NCBI GenBank assembly: GCA_015680685.1
Contig: MNCI01001451.1
Span: forward strand, 615,591 to 675,590
From: Gnetum montanum
Taxonomy: Eukaryota > Streptophyta > Gnetopsida > Gnetales > Gnetaceae
Length of the DNA stretch: 60,000 nt
Reading direction: 5' to 3'
Each line of letters starts with the position of its first letter. Within the stretch, counting starts at the first letter, position 1. The notes below the pieces were generated by a model. The model ran no database searches. It saw only the letters and a list, made by a program, of their open reading frames with translations, and was not told the origin of the DNA. This document shows, piece by piece, positions 45,898-56,640 of this stretch. Position numbers and translations under genes: made by a program.

Positions 45898-47840
45898 TTA
45901 ATCATTCTTGTAATTAAAATGGGGGATATCCCCCATAACTAAACGGTTGAGCATGGCAAGGATTAATAAACGAAAGATGAGGATCCTTGCATGGTGGAAA
46001 CATTGACACTCGGTCATACTTACCCCATTGGGGTTCACACACTTGATTATAGTAAACATAGTGGGGTAATTTATGAGATGTGGTTCCTGGATAAACAGTT
46101 GACCCACTATGATATCTGGGACCGTAAGATGGTATGCAAGGATTAGGATGTCACCCTCCATGGCTGTGTTCATTGGGCCATATGGTTGTTGGAGTGTGAG
46201 TTGATGGCCTTGATGAGGTGACATAAGGCGTTGGATTCGAAGGGAAGGGTGCACCACAATGTTGGACTTGTGCTGAGTTGGAGCATGCAATGGCCTTGGA
46301 ATTGTGTTGTCCCTTCTTATGGTCATGTCTAAAGAAGGGACGCCTTCGATGTTGAGGAGGTCTCTCACTGCTGTTAGTAATATTAGCACAAGTGACGTTC
46401 GTGGGTTGTTATTGTGGTGTAGACACCTTAGGAATAGTTGGTGGTGATGTAGGAGGGAAAGGATGAGAATGTTGAAAATTAGGAGAAGTTTAAGGCGGTG
46501 GTTGTGCTAAAGACATGGGCTAATAGTATTAAGGAGAAGGATAATGCGGTGAGATAGAGTATGTTGGCCTAGTTGGAGAAATAGGGTATTGGACTAGATA
46601 AGCATTTGGATTCGGATGATATGAAGGGTGTCTCCAGTTTAGGGGTGGCTTCCCCCACAACTGGGATTGTTGCCACTGTGATTGAACACAGTATCTCTGT
46701 ACGAAATTGGGATGTAACGTGCTTCCCCAATGCTCATATAGATGTAACAGGATTGGGCATTGACCCTTGGGGTGATCGTACAGGCAAATGGTGCATTCAT
46801 ACATGTGATTGGTAGTTGAGCTCTTATTTTCCTTATCCCTTCTTTCTGATTGTCTCCTAATACTTTGTCCTACTTATTGGATTGTCAAAACTCTATCTCC
46901 AATGATATCAATATATTCTCCACACTTTTTATATGTCCATTCCAACATCTAATTGTTGTGTTGGAAAAGAGGATTCTTCCACCTTAAGATTAGTTGATTT
47001 CTCCTCTTGGTGATTATGGACCTTTGTTAAGTTGAGACTTTGGTCCCATTGATGTTTTTCAACACTCTCCCATCTAGCCATTTCTCCTTCTTCTTTTACT
47101 ACCTGCTTAATAAGCTCTTGAACTTGATGGGTTCATAGTTCGTATAGTTGACCTTGGGCATACATCCCTAGGGTCTCTCTTGTTTCATCACAGAGCCCAT
47201 CAATGATATGATACGTTAGACTTTCCTCAGAGAATTCATGGTCTGGACAGTTGTTTAATAGTGCATGATATCTTTCTAAGGCTATGTAAGGGTTCATGTT
47301 ATGCTTGTTTCCATCCTTGGATTTGTTTCTTCAAGGTTGACACTCTTGCGTAGGTTTGATATTTTTCGTTAAAGACTTCTACCATTGTTGACCAATGTTG
47401 TATTGAATTTGGTTTTAACGATCTATACCATACTTTTGCTTGGTTAACGAGTGTCATAGGAAAGAGCTTAATTTTTTGCCACCCATTATCAATGGTGTTC
47501 CATGTGCAAGCATCGTAGAAGGCTTGTAAATGTTGATGCAGATCTAAGTCATACCCTCCTAAAAATTTGGGAAAGTTGTTTAAATCGAGCCTGAGTAGAC
47601 GGCTCTCTTTATGATGCCTACAGGAGATTCGACTAGCCTCTTGTATTTGCATTAAGCTTGTAGTGACAAATAGGGGTTCATCATCATCAGGTAAGTTATG
47701 CTTTCATGTGTTGGGATGACATTGCTTTTGTTCATGTTTATAAGAAACCCCCACTTCAGGTTGTGTACTCCAATCTTCATTGTCATATAGTTTGTTGGTT
47801 CTCCAATGAACTTCCTCACTAGGTGTGGCGTTATTATCAT
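45898..47840 (-). pseudogene. Gag of element G
   Basis: Three long open segments in order: 47652-47840; 47299-47652, with the capsid motif LNNFPKFLGGYDLDLHQHL, QAFYDACTW, QAKVWYRSLKP and FNEKYQ; and 46529-46804, with a zinc knuckle YECTICLYDHPKGQCPI of the CX2CX3HX4C kind known in Tat/Athila gag. A Pro/Tyr/Ser-rich part follows, then 45898-46389 open for 163 codons of basic, His-rich sequence. Frameshifts separate the segments but stops are few, so G is younger or less decayed than A and F. The knuckle has one residue fewer than the retroviral CX2CX4HX4C form. Confidence 0.85.
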
Positions 47841-47978
47841 CTTATAGGAGAGGCATGATTTTGAAGTTATGTGTGAATTTATGTGTGACTTTTTATAATT
47901 ATTTCTTTCTAACAGATATATCGTTAAGTCCTTTACAGTGGCCTTGTATGATATAACTAATCTAGATAACTAGCACCA

Positions 47979-47996
47979 TCCCTAGCAACAGTGCCA
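47979..47996 (-). other. Primer-binding site of element G (decayed tRNA-Asp type)
   Basis: The minus strand reads TGGCACTGTTGCTAGGGA. Against the tRNA-Asp site known in Athila/Tat elements (TGGCGCCGTTGCCGGGGA) there are four differences, all G-to-A or C-to-T. It lies 1 bp from the LTR edge. Confidence 0.8.
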
Positions 47997-47997
47997 A

Positions 47998-48872
47998 TGA
48001 TGAGTGACGAGGTACCCCTACACTCAACCATACGAATATGAGTGTTCACGTGCGATTCGGTTGAACTCCGTAGATAGGCTAGTCGTGGTATCTAGATAGT
48101 TACACGTTGATCACAGTTCGTTGTCTTCCCACCTAGACTAGTATTTTCTTTGTCATGTATGGTTTAGTCCAGAGTGAGGCATATGATGTGATCCTAAATT
48201 AGTGCTACTCCTAGAGACAATGGAAAATAATCTTGATCAAACTGAGTAATAGTAAATGAAGTCTAAACTAACCTAAGTGTAATGAGCATATGTTCCTTAA
48301 TCATCTGTACACATCTTGGACCTCGTGCATGACTACTATAGGGATTACCAAGCGTAGATCCTAGGTATGCTACTAGGTTACCAAGTAGTCACACTTAAAT
48401 GCTCGTGATTAAGTCGTACTCATTCTACATTTAACAACAGGAATAGTAAATGATGATAAAGAAATATTAACTAAGACAACAATAAATAACAATAAAAATT
48501 AAATAATTAAAACTAAGTAAATGCTGTAATGATGAAGTAATCACGATATTTATTGCCGATCATGTGCGTGTCCAAGTACGTCACACTCAAATAAAGGTTC
48601 CATACAATTACAAGCATCACATTGCGGACATGCACTTGGGAAAATATTTTATCTCCTGTGGGAACAAACTGCAAGAGCTTCACTACAACTAACTCCAAGG
48701 TACCTAGGTGTGGCGGAGGGCCACTTATTTATAAGCTAAAATAGGCCCTGCGTAAATGGGGCCACATCGATGCATGGAGGGATACGTCGACGGGGCTGCA
48801 TCGACACGGTCGCATATACAAGGCCCCGTACACATGGCCTAGTCAACGCAAGGACTAATTGATACTTCATCA
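47998..48872 (-). repeat. 5' LTR of element G (875 bp)
   Basis: Plus orientation starts TGATGAGTGACG and the far edge reads tacttcatca, giving TGATGA/TCATCA inverted ends. A TATA box is on the minus strand at 48726-48733. It is clearly richer in CpG than its surroundings (cgtcgacggggctgc, catcgatgc). No second copy is in the window, so the far edge is a proposal. Confidence 0.65.
48726..48733 (-). promoter_or_regulatory. TATA box of element G
   Basis: Minus strand gcTTATAAATAAg followed by gc-rich sequence (tggccctccgcc), directed toward gag of G. Confidence 0.6.
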
Positions 48873-49066
48873 CAAGGGAACCAATAACAGGATCTAGTCT
48901 ACACCAACTGGTTTGTAGACAATGCCTACATTGGCCTAAGATCTAGCTATTGCATGAGGCATGTCCATAGGGGTGTTGGATCTAGGCTAGCCTAGAAAAA
49001 GCATCGGTGAAGTATAGAGCACATGAGGTAACAACTAATGGAGTTTGAAATAAGGAAATAGATCTG
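48873..49066 (-). other. Start of internal region of element C
   Basis: Short sequence between C's primer site and the LTR of G. No gene seen. The rest of C's interior is absent or lies beyond G. Confidence 0.5.
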
Positions 49067-49084
49067 GCCCTCCTTCTAGTGCGA
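49067..49084 (-). other. Primer-binding site of element C
   Basis: The minus strand reads TCGCACTAGAAGGAGGGC, one mismatch from A's site. The spacer to the LTR (tagtttttttt-like) also matches A's. Confidence 0.8.
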
Positions 49085-49091
49085 AAAAAAC

Positions 49092-50837
49092 TATGGCAAC
49101 CAAAAACATTAACGGCTGGAATGGAATACTGACAGGTTCATGAGTGCAAAGCTTTGACCTCATGGCTACATGAGGGCCAGCTAGAGGTAGAGATTGGATG
49201 TCCAGAATGGTCTCATTGATCGAACAGGGACTTACAAAATGTAATGTTAAAATGGTGTTAAGTGTTTATGTGATGTTTATGGTGTCAATAGGGGTGAGTG
49301 TAGTCCAGAGTTTCCATAAAAAATGAAGGTGTCACCATGCAATTACATGTAAAAATAGCGCAAAATGCAAGTAAAATTCCAAAATGCTAATAAAACTACT
49401 AAAAATGCATGGGGAAAAGAGCAAGAGAGAAAGTGGCACCACCCCAAACGAGGTTGAGTGTAGTTAACCTCAAAAGGGATGAGAAGGTACATAATGTATA
49501 GTAGATATAGTAGACAATGTAGTCAGAGTCTTGAGGTATCCAGGCTATGAAAACTAACATCCACCATAGTGTCCATGCCTACCAAGTGGACTACAATGGT
49601 CTGCAATGTCCTATGGTGAGCTATGATGGTGTTTGAATGTCTTGCCCTATTAATATGCCAAAGTGTCAAATGCTAGAGGTTCCAACTGAAATGCCAAAAA
49701 TGCTAAGCTTATTTTAGATTTGCCAACCTTCAAATTTTCCATCCCCTAAAATGTCAAGGGCTAGGGTATTTATAGGGCTAAGTTTCCCATGAAATGTAGA
49801 TTGACTTCCATATAGCAATGGGATTGTTGGAACTACACTACACCCAACTACACTCTCCACTAAAGAAAATGGTGTTATGCTCTAATGTGCTCTAATGGAC
49901 TCTACAAGACTACTAGAATATGACTACGCTACCAACTACACATTTTTGTGTCAAAAAGACCATAATGTACCTGGAAAAATGTAAAAAAAATGCAAATTTG
50001 GAGACTACGCTCTAGGATTAAGCTATACACTATCTTGACTAGTGTCAAGTGTAGTTATAATTTTGGGACAAAGGGGATGGAAAAAGATGCATGCTACTTG
50101 CTAGAGATGTGTTGGGACTAATGTGAATTCCAGCGTTGCATTGTGGAGGCCTTCAAGGCTATTCCTACCTCGCTATGCTTAACTATGCTTTAGGCTTGGG
50201 GAGAGCATAGTCCAAGACTTAGATAAATTTTGCAAAAAGGTGACTGTGTGCTGACTATGCTCTCGGGGAGGCTAACTATGCTCCCAACTAGGGTTGAGCG
50301 TAGTTCCAACACTTGGAAAATTTTTGCAAAATCTAGCTCCCAATTGGCTATGTTCTAGGGTAGTGGAGAGCGTAGTCTGAATAGTTAGAAAAATCTACAA
50401 AAAAACTAAGCCTTGATGTTATCTATGCTTGACTACACTCTAGTCTAGTGGAGAGTGCAGTCTTGACAGTTAGAAAATTTTGCCAAACTATTTCTTCCAT
50501 GCCCACCACATTTTGTAGATATTGTCTTAACACTTAGAAAGATTTGGAAAATGGCCTCTAGTGTTGACTACACTCTGGTGCAGTGGAGAGCATAGTATCA
50601 ACACTTAGAAAGATTTGTAGCTTCTTGCTTCACACTGTCACTTAGGTAAAATTGCAAAAAAATCGGCTTTGGAGCTGACTATGCTCCCCACTAGGTTGAC
50701 TATGCTCTAGTGCAATGGAGACTATAGTCCCAACACTTAGAAAAAATTTTCCTTGTGTTGGCACTTAGACAAATTTGTAGCTAAGAAGTGCTAGCCCAAA
50801 TTCGGTGTTTCAGAAAACATCTAGACCTCAAAATACA
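49092..50837 (-). repeat. 5' LTR of element C (1746 bp), same family as E
   Basis: Aligns with the solo LTR at 1737-3490 from end to end in reverse orientation; for example agccctataaataccct is shared exactly. U3 (about 50160-50760) holds the GACTACGCTCT hairpin units. Its primer site is adjacent, so this is a 5' LTR. The right flank is atacc (50838-50842); the partner target copy was not found, since the 3' half of C is missing. Confidence 0.85.
49767..49774 (-). promoter_or_regulatory. TATA box of element C
   Basis: TATAAATA on the minus strand within a 17-base string identical to LTR E. Confidence 0.75.
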
Positions 50838-50939
50838 ATACCTAAACCTACCAGAAAATGTAGGATTTTTGAAAAAAAATAGAAATCAAAGGAAAAATAT
50901 CAACCTAATGAAGAAGATCATTAGGATCCTCTCCCAAGA

Positions 50940-51560
50940 ATGTTTGGGAAGTTAGGATTTTATGGTGAAGGAAAGTATGAAATAATAGAAAACTTGAAAA
51001 GAATTAAAGCTAATATCAACTTGTATCAACTATTTTAAAAGGAAGAATATTCTAAGATAATTCTAGAAGAGATTAAGAAAGAAAAGAAAGCGAGTGATTT
51101 TTCTACAAACTATATTTATAATAATGACAAATCTATTAGTAAAACATAGGTTGTAGCTAACAAAGATTCTCTTCCTTTCCTATTAACTCTTTGGTTGAAA
51201 GTTAGATATCTACATAATTGTTTAGTTAATTCAGGAGGCACTCCTTTGTCAATATGTGATCAACTAGGATTAAAACTAGAATAGTTAAATAAGAAGACTA
51301 TCCAAGTTGATAAGAGTAGAGTTAGGATAATAGATCAACTACCAAATGTACTACTCCAATTAGCTTTAGATCCAAGGATCAAAAGTAGAGTTACCATCCA
51401 AGTAGCTAATATCCCTGATTCTTGTAGCTTGCTATTAGGTAGAAGTTGGAGCCAGAATTTTTCTAGATACATAGATATAGATTATTTTCATATGTGATTG
51501 CCATGGAAGGAAGAATTGAATCAAATTTATATATATATTAAGCCATTGATGATAAAGAAT
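50940..51560 (+). pseudogene. Gag end and protease of element D
   Basis: One frame runs from MFGKLGFYGEGKYEIIENL through SLPFLLTLWLKVRYLHN to CLVNSGGTPLSICDQLGLK, where the aspartic protease D(S/T)G site reads NSGG. It continues to LDPRIKSRVTIQVANIPD and SCSLLLGRSW, the conserved flap end. Only a few TAG/TAA stops over 200 codons, but the catalytic Asp is lost. Confidence 0.85.
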
Positions 51561-51679
51561 GTGAATCTAGATAAGAAAAATAAGAGATTTGAATCAATAG
51601 AAGTTGAATTAGGAGTCAGCTCAATCCGAGAAATACAAATTATGCATTCTAATGATCAATCAAAACAATTTTGATAGCT

Positions 51680-52070
51680 ATATTTTTATGGTTCTTGTAA
51701 TTCAAAAGGATTAGAAATTGAGATTGTTCTAGACGGACCAGGAAATCAAGTAGATTTGAAAGCTATATGATTGGAATTTCCTTATACTAATAATAGAGTA
51801 AAATATGAAGCTCTGTGTAGAGGGTTGAGAATAGCTCATGAGAAAGGCATCCTAAAATTAGAGGTTAAAGAAAACTCAAAACTCATATGCTATCAAGTTA
51901 GAAGAAAGTGCAATGTTCAAAGCTCATTCCTTAAGACTTATAAACATATGGTAGTAAGATTACTTAAATATTTATAGCATATAGGATTGACAACATCCTA
52001 ATGAAAAAGAATCAAAATGCTGATGAACTTGCAGTGGTAGCTTCAACTCAAGACTTATCAAAAATAGTTG
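51680..52070 (+). pseudogene. Archaeal-type RNase H of element D, before RT
   Basis: Reads LYFYGSCNSKGLEIEIVL, LEFPYTNNRVKYEALCRG, LRIAHEKGILKLEVKENSK and then NADELAVVAS after an indel. The same module as in A, but three catalytic positions are changed: FYGS for FDGS, KYEA for EYEA, and Asn at the third Asp. It lies between protease and RT. Confidence 0.88.
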
Positions 52071-52978
52071 AACATCATAAAGTGGTGATCAAATTAGAAT
52101 CAGCACCAATGATCTTGGATAATGAGGAATGTTTTCAAATATTTAAGAATAATCATCAAATAACTCAATTTCTCAAAAATATGAAAGAATTCAAAAGCCA
52201 CATTTATAAAAAGGATAATTTAAAATCAAAAGAAAAAAGCATATCCCAAAAAATATTAAAATTGATGGAAGAATTCAAATAAAAATTAGTGGAAGGATTA
52301 GATATTTAAAATCCCAAAGATCAATCTTATGAAGTAATAAATTAAGGATGTCAAGACATTCATAAGTTCCTTAATATTGGGATAAAACTTCAATCCAACA
52401 TAAAAGAACAATTGATGCAAGTTCTTAGAGAAAATTTAGATAGTTTCGCTTGATCATATGATCATTTGAAAACTTTTGATCCCAACATTATGACTCATAA
52501 AATTTCTTTAGAAAAGGATTGCAAGATAGTTAAACAAAAGATAAGGAAATTTAATTTAATTTTTAAACCAGAGATAAAAGCTAAAATTAAGAAGTTATTA
52601 GGTGCTATCATAATATATCCAATTAGGTACTCAACTTGGATAGCTAATTTAGTGCTAGTCAAGAAAAAGAATGTTGATATAAGGCTATATGTTGATTTCA
52701 AAAATTTAAATGAATCTTCAATTAAGGATAGATACCCACTTCCAAAAATTTATGAAATGCTAATAAATGTATCAAGATGTCAATTATACTCATTCCTCAA
52801 TGTATTTTTAGGTTATAATTAAATAATAGTATACAATCATGACAATTTTAAAATAGCATTTATCACTAAATGAGGAACATTTGCATACAAAAGAATGTCC
52901 TTTAGCCTATCAAATGTAGGGGATACTTTTTAGCAAGCTATGGATATAGCTTTCAAAAGACTTATTAGGAAATTTATT
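52071..52978 (+). pseudogene. RT of element D, 5' part before the LINE
   Basis: A linker (52001-52282 partly open, Lys-rich) leads into 52466-52822: KTFDPNIMTHKISLEKDC, a basic stretch, then YSTWIANLVLVKKKNVDIRL, YVDFKNLNESSIKDRYPLPK and QLYSFLNVFLGYN, the fingers and palm of Tat RT. It ends in AFKRLIRKFI at the LINE insertion point (52978). The catalytic box is on the far side of the LINE. Confidence 0.9.
52960..52978 (+). repeat. Target-site duplication of the LINE, left copy
   Basis: Reads acttattaggaaatttatt, identical to 59304-59322. It codes LIRKFI in both copies of D's RT frame. Confidence 0.95.
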
Positions 52979-52992
52979 TTTATTTTTTTTAG
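52979..52992 (-). other. A-rich 3' tail of the LINE
   Basis: Minus strand aaaaaaaataaaaa directly against the target duplication, as expected for target-primed reverse transcription. Confidence 0.8.
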
Positions 52993-53143
52993 AAAATGTT
53001 CAAGAGTGTATTACTGAAAAATTATAGTACAAGAGTATACAGTTCGAGGGTCATTAGAAATGGCCCACAAAGGAGGGGGTGGAAGCCCCCATGCAAAAAA
53101 TCGACACCCCAAATGACAAGCGCTCCCCCGAGGGGGAGGGCTG

Positions 53144-53166
53144 CCCCCCCCCCCCCCCCCCCCCCC
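53144..53166. repeat. Poly-C run (23 nt) in the LINE 3' region
   Basis: Twenty-three C residues in a generally G/C-rich stretch; length may be inflated. Confidence 0.9.
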
Positions 53167-53557
53167 GAAATAAATAAGCGGGGGCACACCCCCACCAACA
53201 ACAAAAAAAAGGGGGGGCAAAACCAAAAGCTTGGGGAAGCAAAAGAAAGCAAAAAGAACCTGCGTCGCTGATGGGGAGGGGCCCTGTCCCCAACCCTTAG
53301 GGGTGAGTCGGCAAGCGACGGTAGGCAGAGTGCAGACGTTCTAGCTCATGGAGTAGGTCCAAGGTGTTGTGATGATCCTCGGTGTCCATAAAGTTTGCCA
53401 CCTACTGGATACCTTGCATAGTAGACTCCCGCTTACTCTGGTCCGCCGGTGAATCCCCCACATCCAGATGGAAACATGCCGAGGTTCATCAAAAATGTCT
53501 CTGGAGCTCCCCCCAAGAGCTCTCACAACTGATGTCCAAGATGAGGTACGGGCATCG

Positions 53558-53578
53558 CCCCCCCCCCCCCCCCCCCCC
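53558..53578. repeat. Poly-C run (21 nt) in the LINE 3' region
   Basis: Twenty-one C residues after ggcatcg. Second such run in the LINE. Confidence 0.9.
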
Positions 53579-54879
53579 TAAGCCACTGTCAAGCACTGTG
53601 CTCGTGTGCTCGATCAAGCTGTCTTTGCCTCTGCTCCTCCTCCTCCTGTAAGTGTTCATGCTCCGCCCTCTCTGCCTTCTCTTAAGCTCTATGGGTCGTG
53701 TCCTCCTGTCTCAACTCCTCCCGCACCTGGGCCTGGATCTTGTCAATAAGCCAGGCCCGAGCAGCCTCTACCATTAGCTCATGCTATCTCATTCGCTCCT
53801 GTTCCTGCTCATGGAACTGGGCTTCCAAGTCAGCCTGAGACTGAGCAAGGGCCTCGTTCCACTTGGCCTCCCACTCACGTTGCTCTACCTCCCACGCAAC
53901 AGTTGCAGCTCTCTGTTCAGCCTATTACAGCTCTTCAACCTAGTTTGAGCTATCGCTAGGGGGTCTGGCAAGGGGAAAGCCATCTTGATGAGACTAGTAG
54001 GGAGGCGCGGATCCCACTGGGAGCAGCGTCCCCATGCGAAGGTGGTCGCTGGCAAGGTCCAGTGGGTCCCTTGGCTGGGTGAGGCCAAGGGGTCAAGGGA
54101 GGCAGCATGGGGCTAGGCAGGGATGACCCCCCATGGGAGGGTAGAGGACGACAAGCCAAGTGCCCCCCAGTGCCCCTCCACAGAGCCAAGATCAACCCCT
54201 AATGTCGACCGTGTTTCTTAAGAAGGAGAACCTCCAAGAAAAAACACGAGAGGTTAATCTAGAGACCTAACTTCAAACAACGCATAAAGACAAAGTGCAA
54301 ACCCTAAAGTTTGGACCCATTGCCAGATTGGACGAAAAAATGGTCCACTAGATCGACCACCCGTGCCTAGAGACGAGGGAGGGAACATCGAGGAACCTAT
54401 CGGCTTTGCATTCGTGGCATGGGTCCATCAAAAAAGAGCTCAGCATCCTGTAGGCCATGGGTGGTAGGTAGAATAATTTCTCTAGCAGCCTGGGTCCCTA
54501 GACAACTGGTGATAGCAGACTCAGTGATGTGAATCTCGCATCCTCAGAAGATGGTCCAGTCACCATCCCAGTTAGTTAAAAAAGCATCATCTGCCAAATT
54601 CGGGTTGCTGACCAGTCGTTGCAGTGGGGCAAACAAATCGCACTAGGTAACCAGCTGCTAGAGCTCCTCATCTTCCCAGAAGGCGGTGCAGTCAAGCTCG
54701 AACATCGGCGTTACACCCATGGTCGTCTCGATTTCATTCCACGTGTAGTAGGTCTAAGAAATTAGCCGCTGGGGGGTAGCCTATCCTAATGAAACATTGT
54801 GTAGTTTCGCACCTTCCAAGCCACCCATAAAAGCATCGACACCCAAGAATCATCGGTAAGCTACATTGAGGGGGGGCAC

Positions 54880-55100
54880 CGCCGCGGCGCACCAAGTGGC
54901 GCGCATGTAACCATAGTCATAGGCAAAGTGTTCAATCATCTCGAGCATAGTGCCATAGCAAGGACAAGTGTCATCTTGCATGATCCTACACCTGCGCAAA
55001 ACAGTGTGCACAGGGAGTGTGTTAGACCGTACAAGCCATAAAAAGATTTTTATTTTTTCAGGGAGTCACCCATGCCAAATCCATTGCCAGCCGACCTTCG
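54880..55100 (-). pseudogene. Cys-rich C-terminal domain of LINE ORF2
   Basis: The minus strand reads CRIMQDDTCPCYGTMLEM and IEHFAYDYGYM, a remnant of the zf-RVT motif (C-x-C, then H) found after RT in plant L1 ORF2 proteins. Spacing is close but one Cys-His pair is imperfect. The downstream part to about 53300 is not confidently coding. Confidence 0.65.
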
Positions 55101-55379
55101 GCAAATATTTTGTTGACATAAGGGTACGCGGCTCGAGGTCCAACCAACCCTAGGTCAACATCATTCATGCATGTTGGTAGATCATCTACCAGGGCCACAA
55201 GGCACGCGTCCCAGCCTCCCACTGCATGTACTTTTCATTGATGATTCGGGCCTACTAACTCAGTTCCCCGTGTGGGTGCGTCAAGTGGTGCAGGAGCCAT
55301 TTCTACCCTAACATGATTTCATCCTCGAAGGACGTAATGCCTAGCCCCCTTCCTTACAAGGGCCCACGATGTGGGTCCA

Positions 55380-56640
55380 ATTCAAGAGGTGGAACTTCCC
55401 CCNGATGGTGTTTGGGGGGTGGCAACAACTGCCACAAATCGTGTGACGACCATGAGAATCCTAGTTGCCACGAGGAGACAGCCCTTGCGAGTTAGGAAGT
55501 GATTGGCCCAATGGTTCATACGCCTCTCAACCTTCACTAGGAGTGGACCCCATGAATTGTTTCGGCCCCACTGGTACAACGAGATGCCTAGGTATGTGTC
55601 TTTAGTTGTCCTAGGCTGGATATCTAGGATTTGCACCACCCTACCTTTTACTTGTGCATCAAAATTAATAAAATTAACCGTAGATTTGGTGCGGTTAATT
55701 TCCAATCCCAATTCCTCTACCAGTCAAGTCAGGGCCATGTTAATGCAGCATACTTGTGGGGCTACTACCTGACTGAGTAGCATCGTGTCATCTGCGTAGT
55801 ATTCAACCTTGCAGGCCACCCCAGCAATGTCCAAGCCCTCCACCCTGGAAGTGCTACAATAATGCTGCATGAGGTCCATAGCAATGATGAAGAGCAGGGG
55901 CGAAAGTGGGTCGCCCTATCTCAATCCCCTGCTAGGGGATGAAAAGCCCCACAGTCGCCTCCCCACATCGAACAAGAAGTTGGCGGAGAATTAGATGTGT
56001 ATACAAAGTTAGATGAAACTTTGGTCAAATCCTTTTTGATGCATAATGACTTGCAAGGCTTCCCAGTTGAGTGTATCATATGCCTTAGTGATATCAAGCT
56101 TGAGACATAGGTCGGGGAAGCCTATAGTCCGAAGGGAGTGTAGCACCTCCTGCATGAGAAGAACTTGATCCTAAAGGGGCCTACCCTACACAAAGCCAGC
56201 CTAATTGATTCCCACCAACTTGAGCAGAAGAGGCCTGAGTCGGTTGACTAGGAGCTTGGAGAAAATCCAGATGAGGACATTGCAAACTCCAATGGGACGG
56301 AAGTGCTCCAGGTGATGTGTGTCAATCTGCTTGGGGATGCACACGATGCGAGAGTAGCTGATTTCCCATTGCACTTGCCTCTTGGATAACATGAGGTTGA
56401 ATGCATCCAGGATATTAGGCCCCACAATATCCAGAAAAATCTTGAAGAATTCAAGGGACCATCCATTAGGTCCAAGCGCTTTTCCTCCTGGCATGTTGTT
56501 GATAGTGGTAGTGAGTTCCAACCAAGAGAAGGGGACCATCAGCCACCTATTGTCCCCTTCGTGTAGCACCCTCTCCACATGGACCAAGAGGGGTTGAGTA
56601 GGCTGCTTGATCCAAATTCTCCCCCAATATTGTGACATCT
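55380..56640 (-). pseudogene. Reverse transcriptase of LINE ORF2
   Basis: The first part (56201-56638) is open for 145 codons: MPGGKALGPNGWSLEFFKIF, RIVCIPKQIDTHHLEHFRPI, GVCNVL and SKLLVNRLRPLL, the LINE fingers. The palm has VEYYADDTMLLSQ near 55790 with an intact YADD. The last open part (55382-55711) reads GLEINRTKSTVNFI and LGISLYQWGRNN. An N at 55403 and several stops occur between. Confidence 0.95.

Larger units (their letters stand above)
45276..48872 (-). mobile_element. Element G: 5' LTR, PBS and gag, no pol seen
   Basis: A minus-strand element with its 5' LTR at 47998-48872, tRNA-Asp-type PBS and gag. After gag the sequence runs to the junction with A at about 45275 without RT or integrase. 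It was inserted into the internal region of element C just past C's primer site. Either it is truncated or it is a gag-only derivative; no 3' LTR was found. Confidence 0.7.

Noticed and set aside
50838-50842. Target duplication for element C (atacc)
   Set aside because: No matching pentamer could be tied to a left edge of C, because C's 3' part is missing.
53011-53293. Overlapping minus and plus open stretches rich in Gly or Pro near 53.1 kb
   Set aside because: They are translations of a poly-C run and G/C-rich LINE 3' sequence in several frames.
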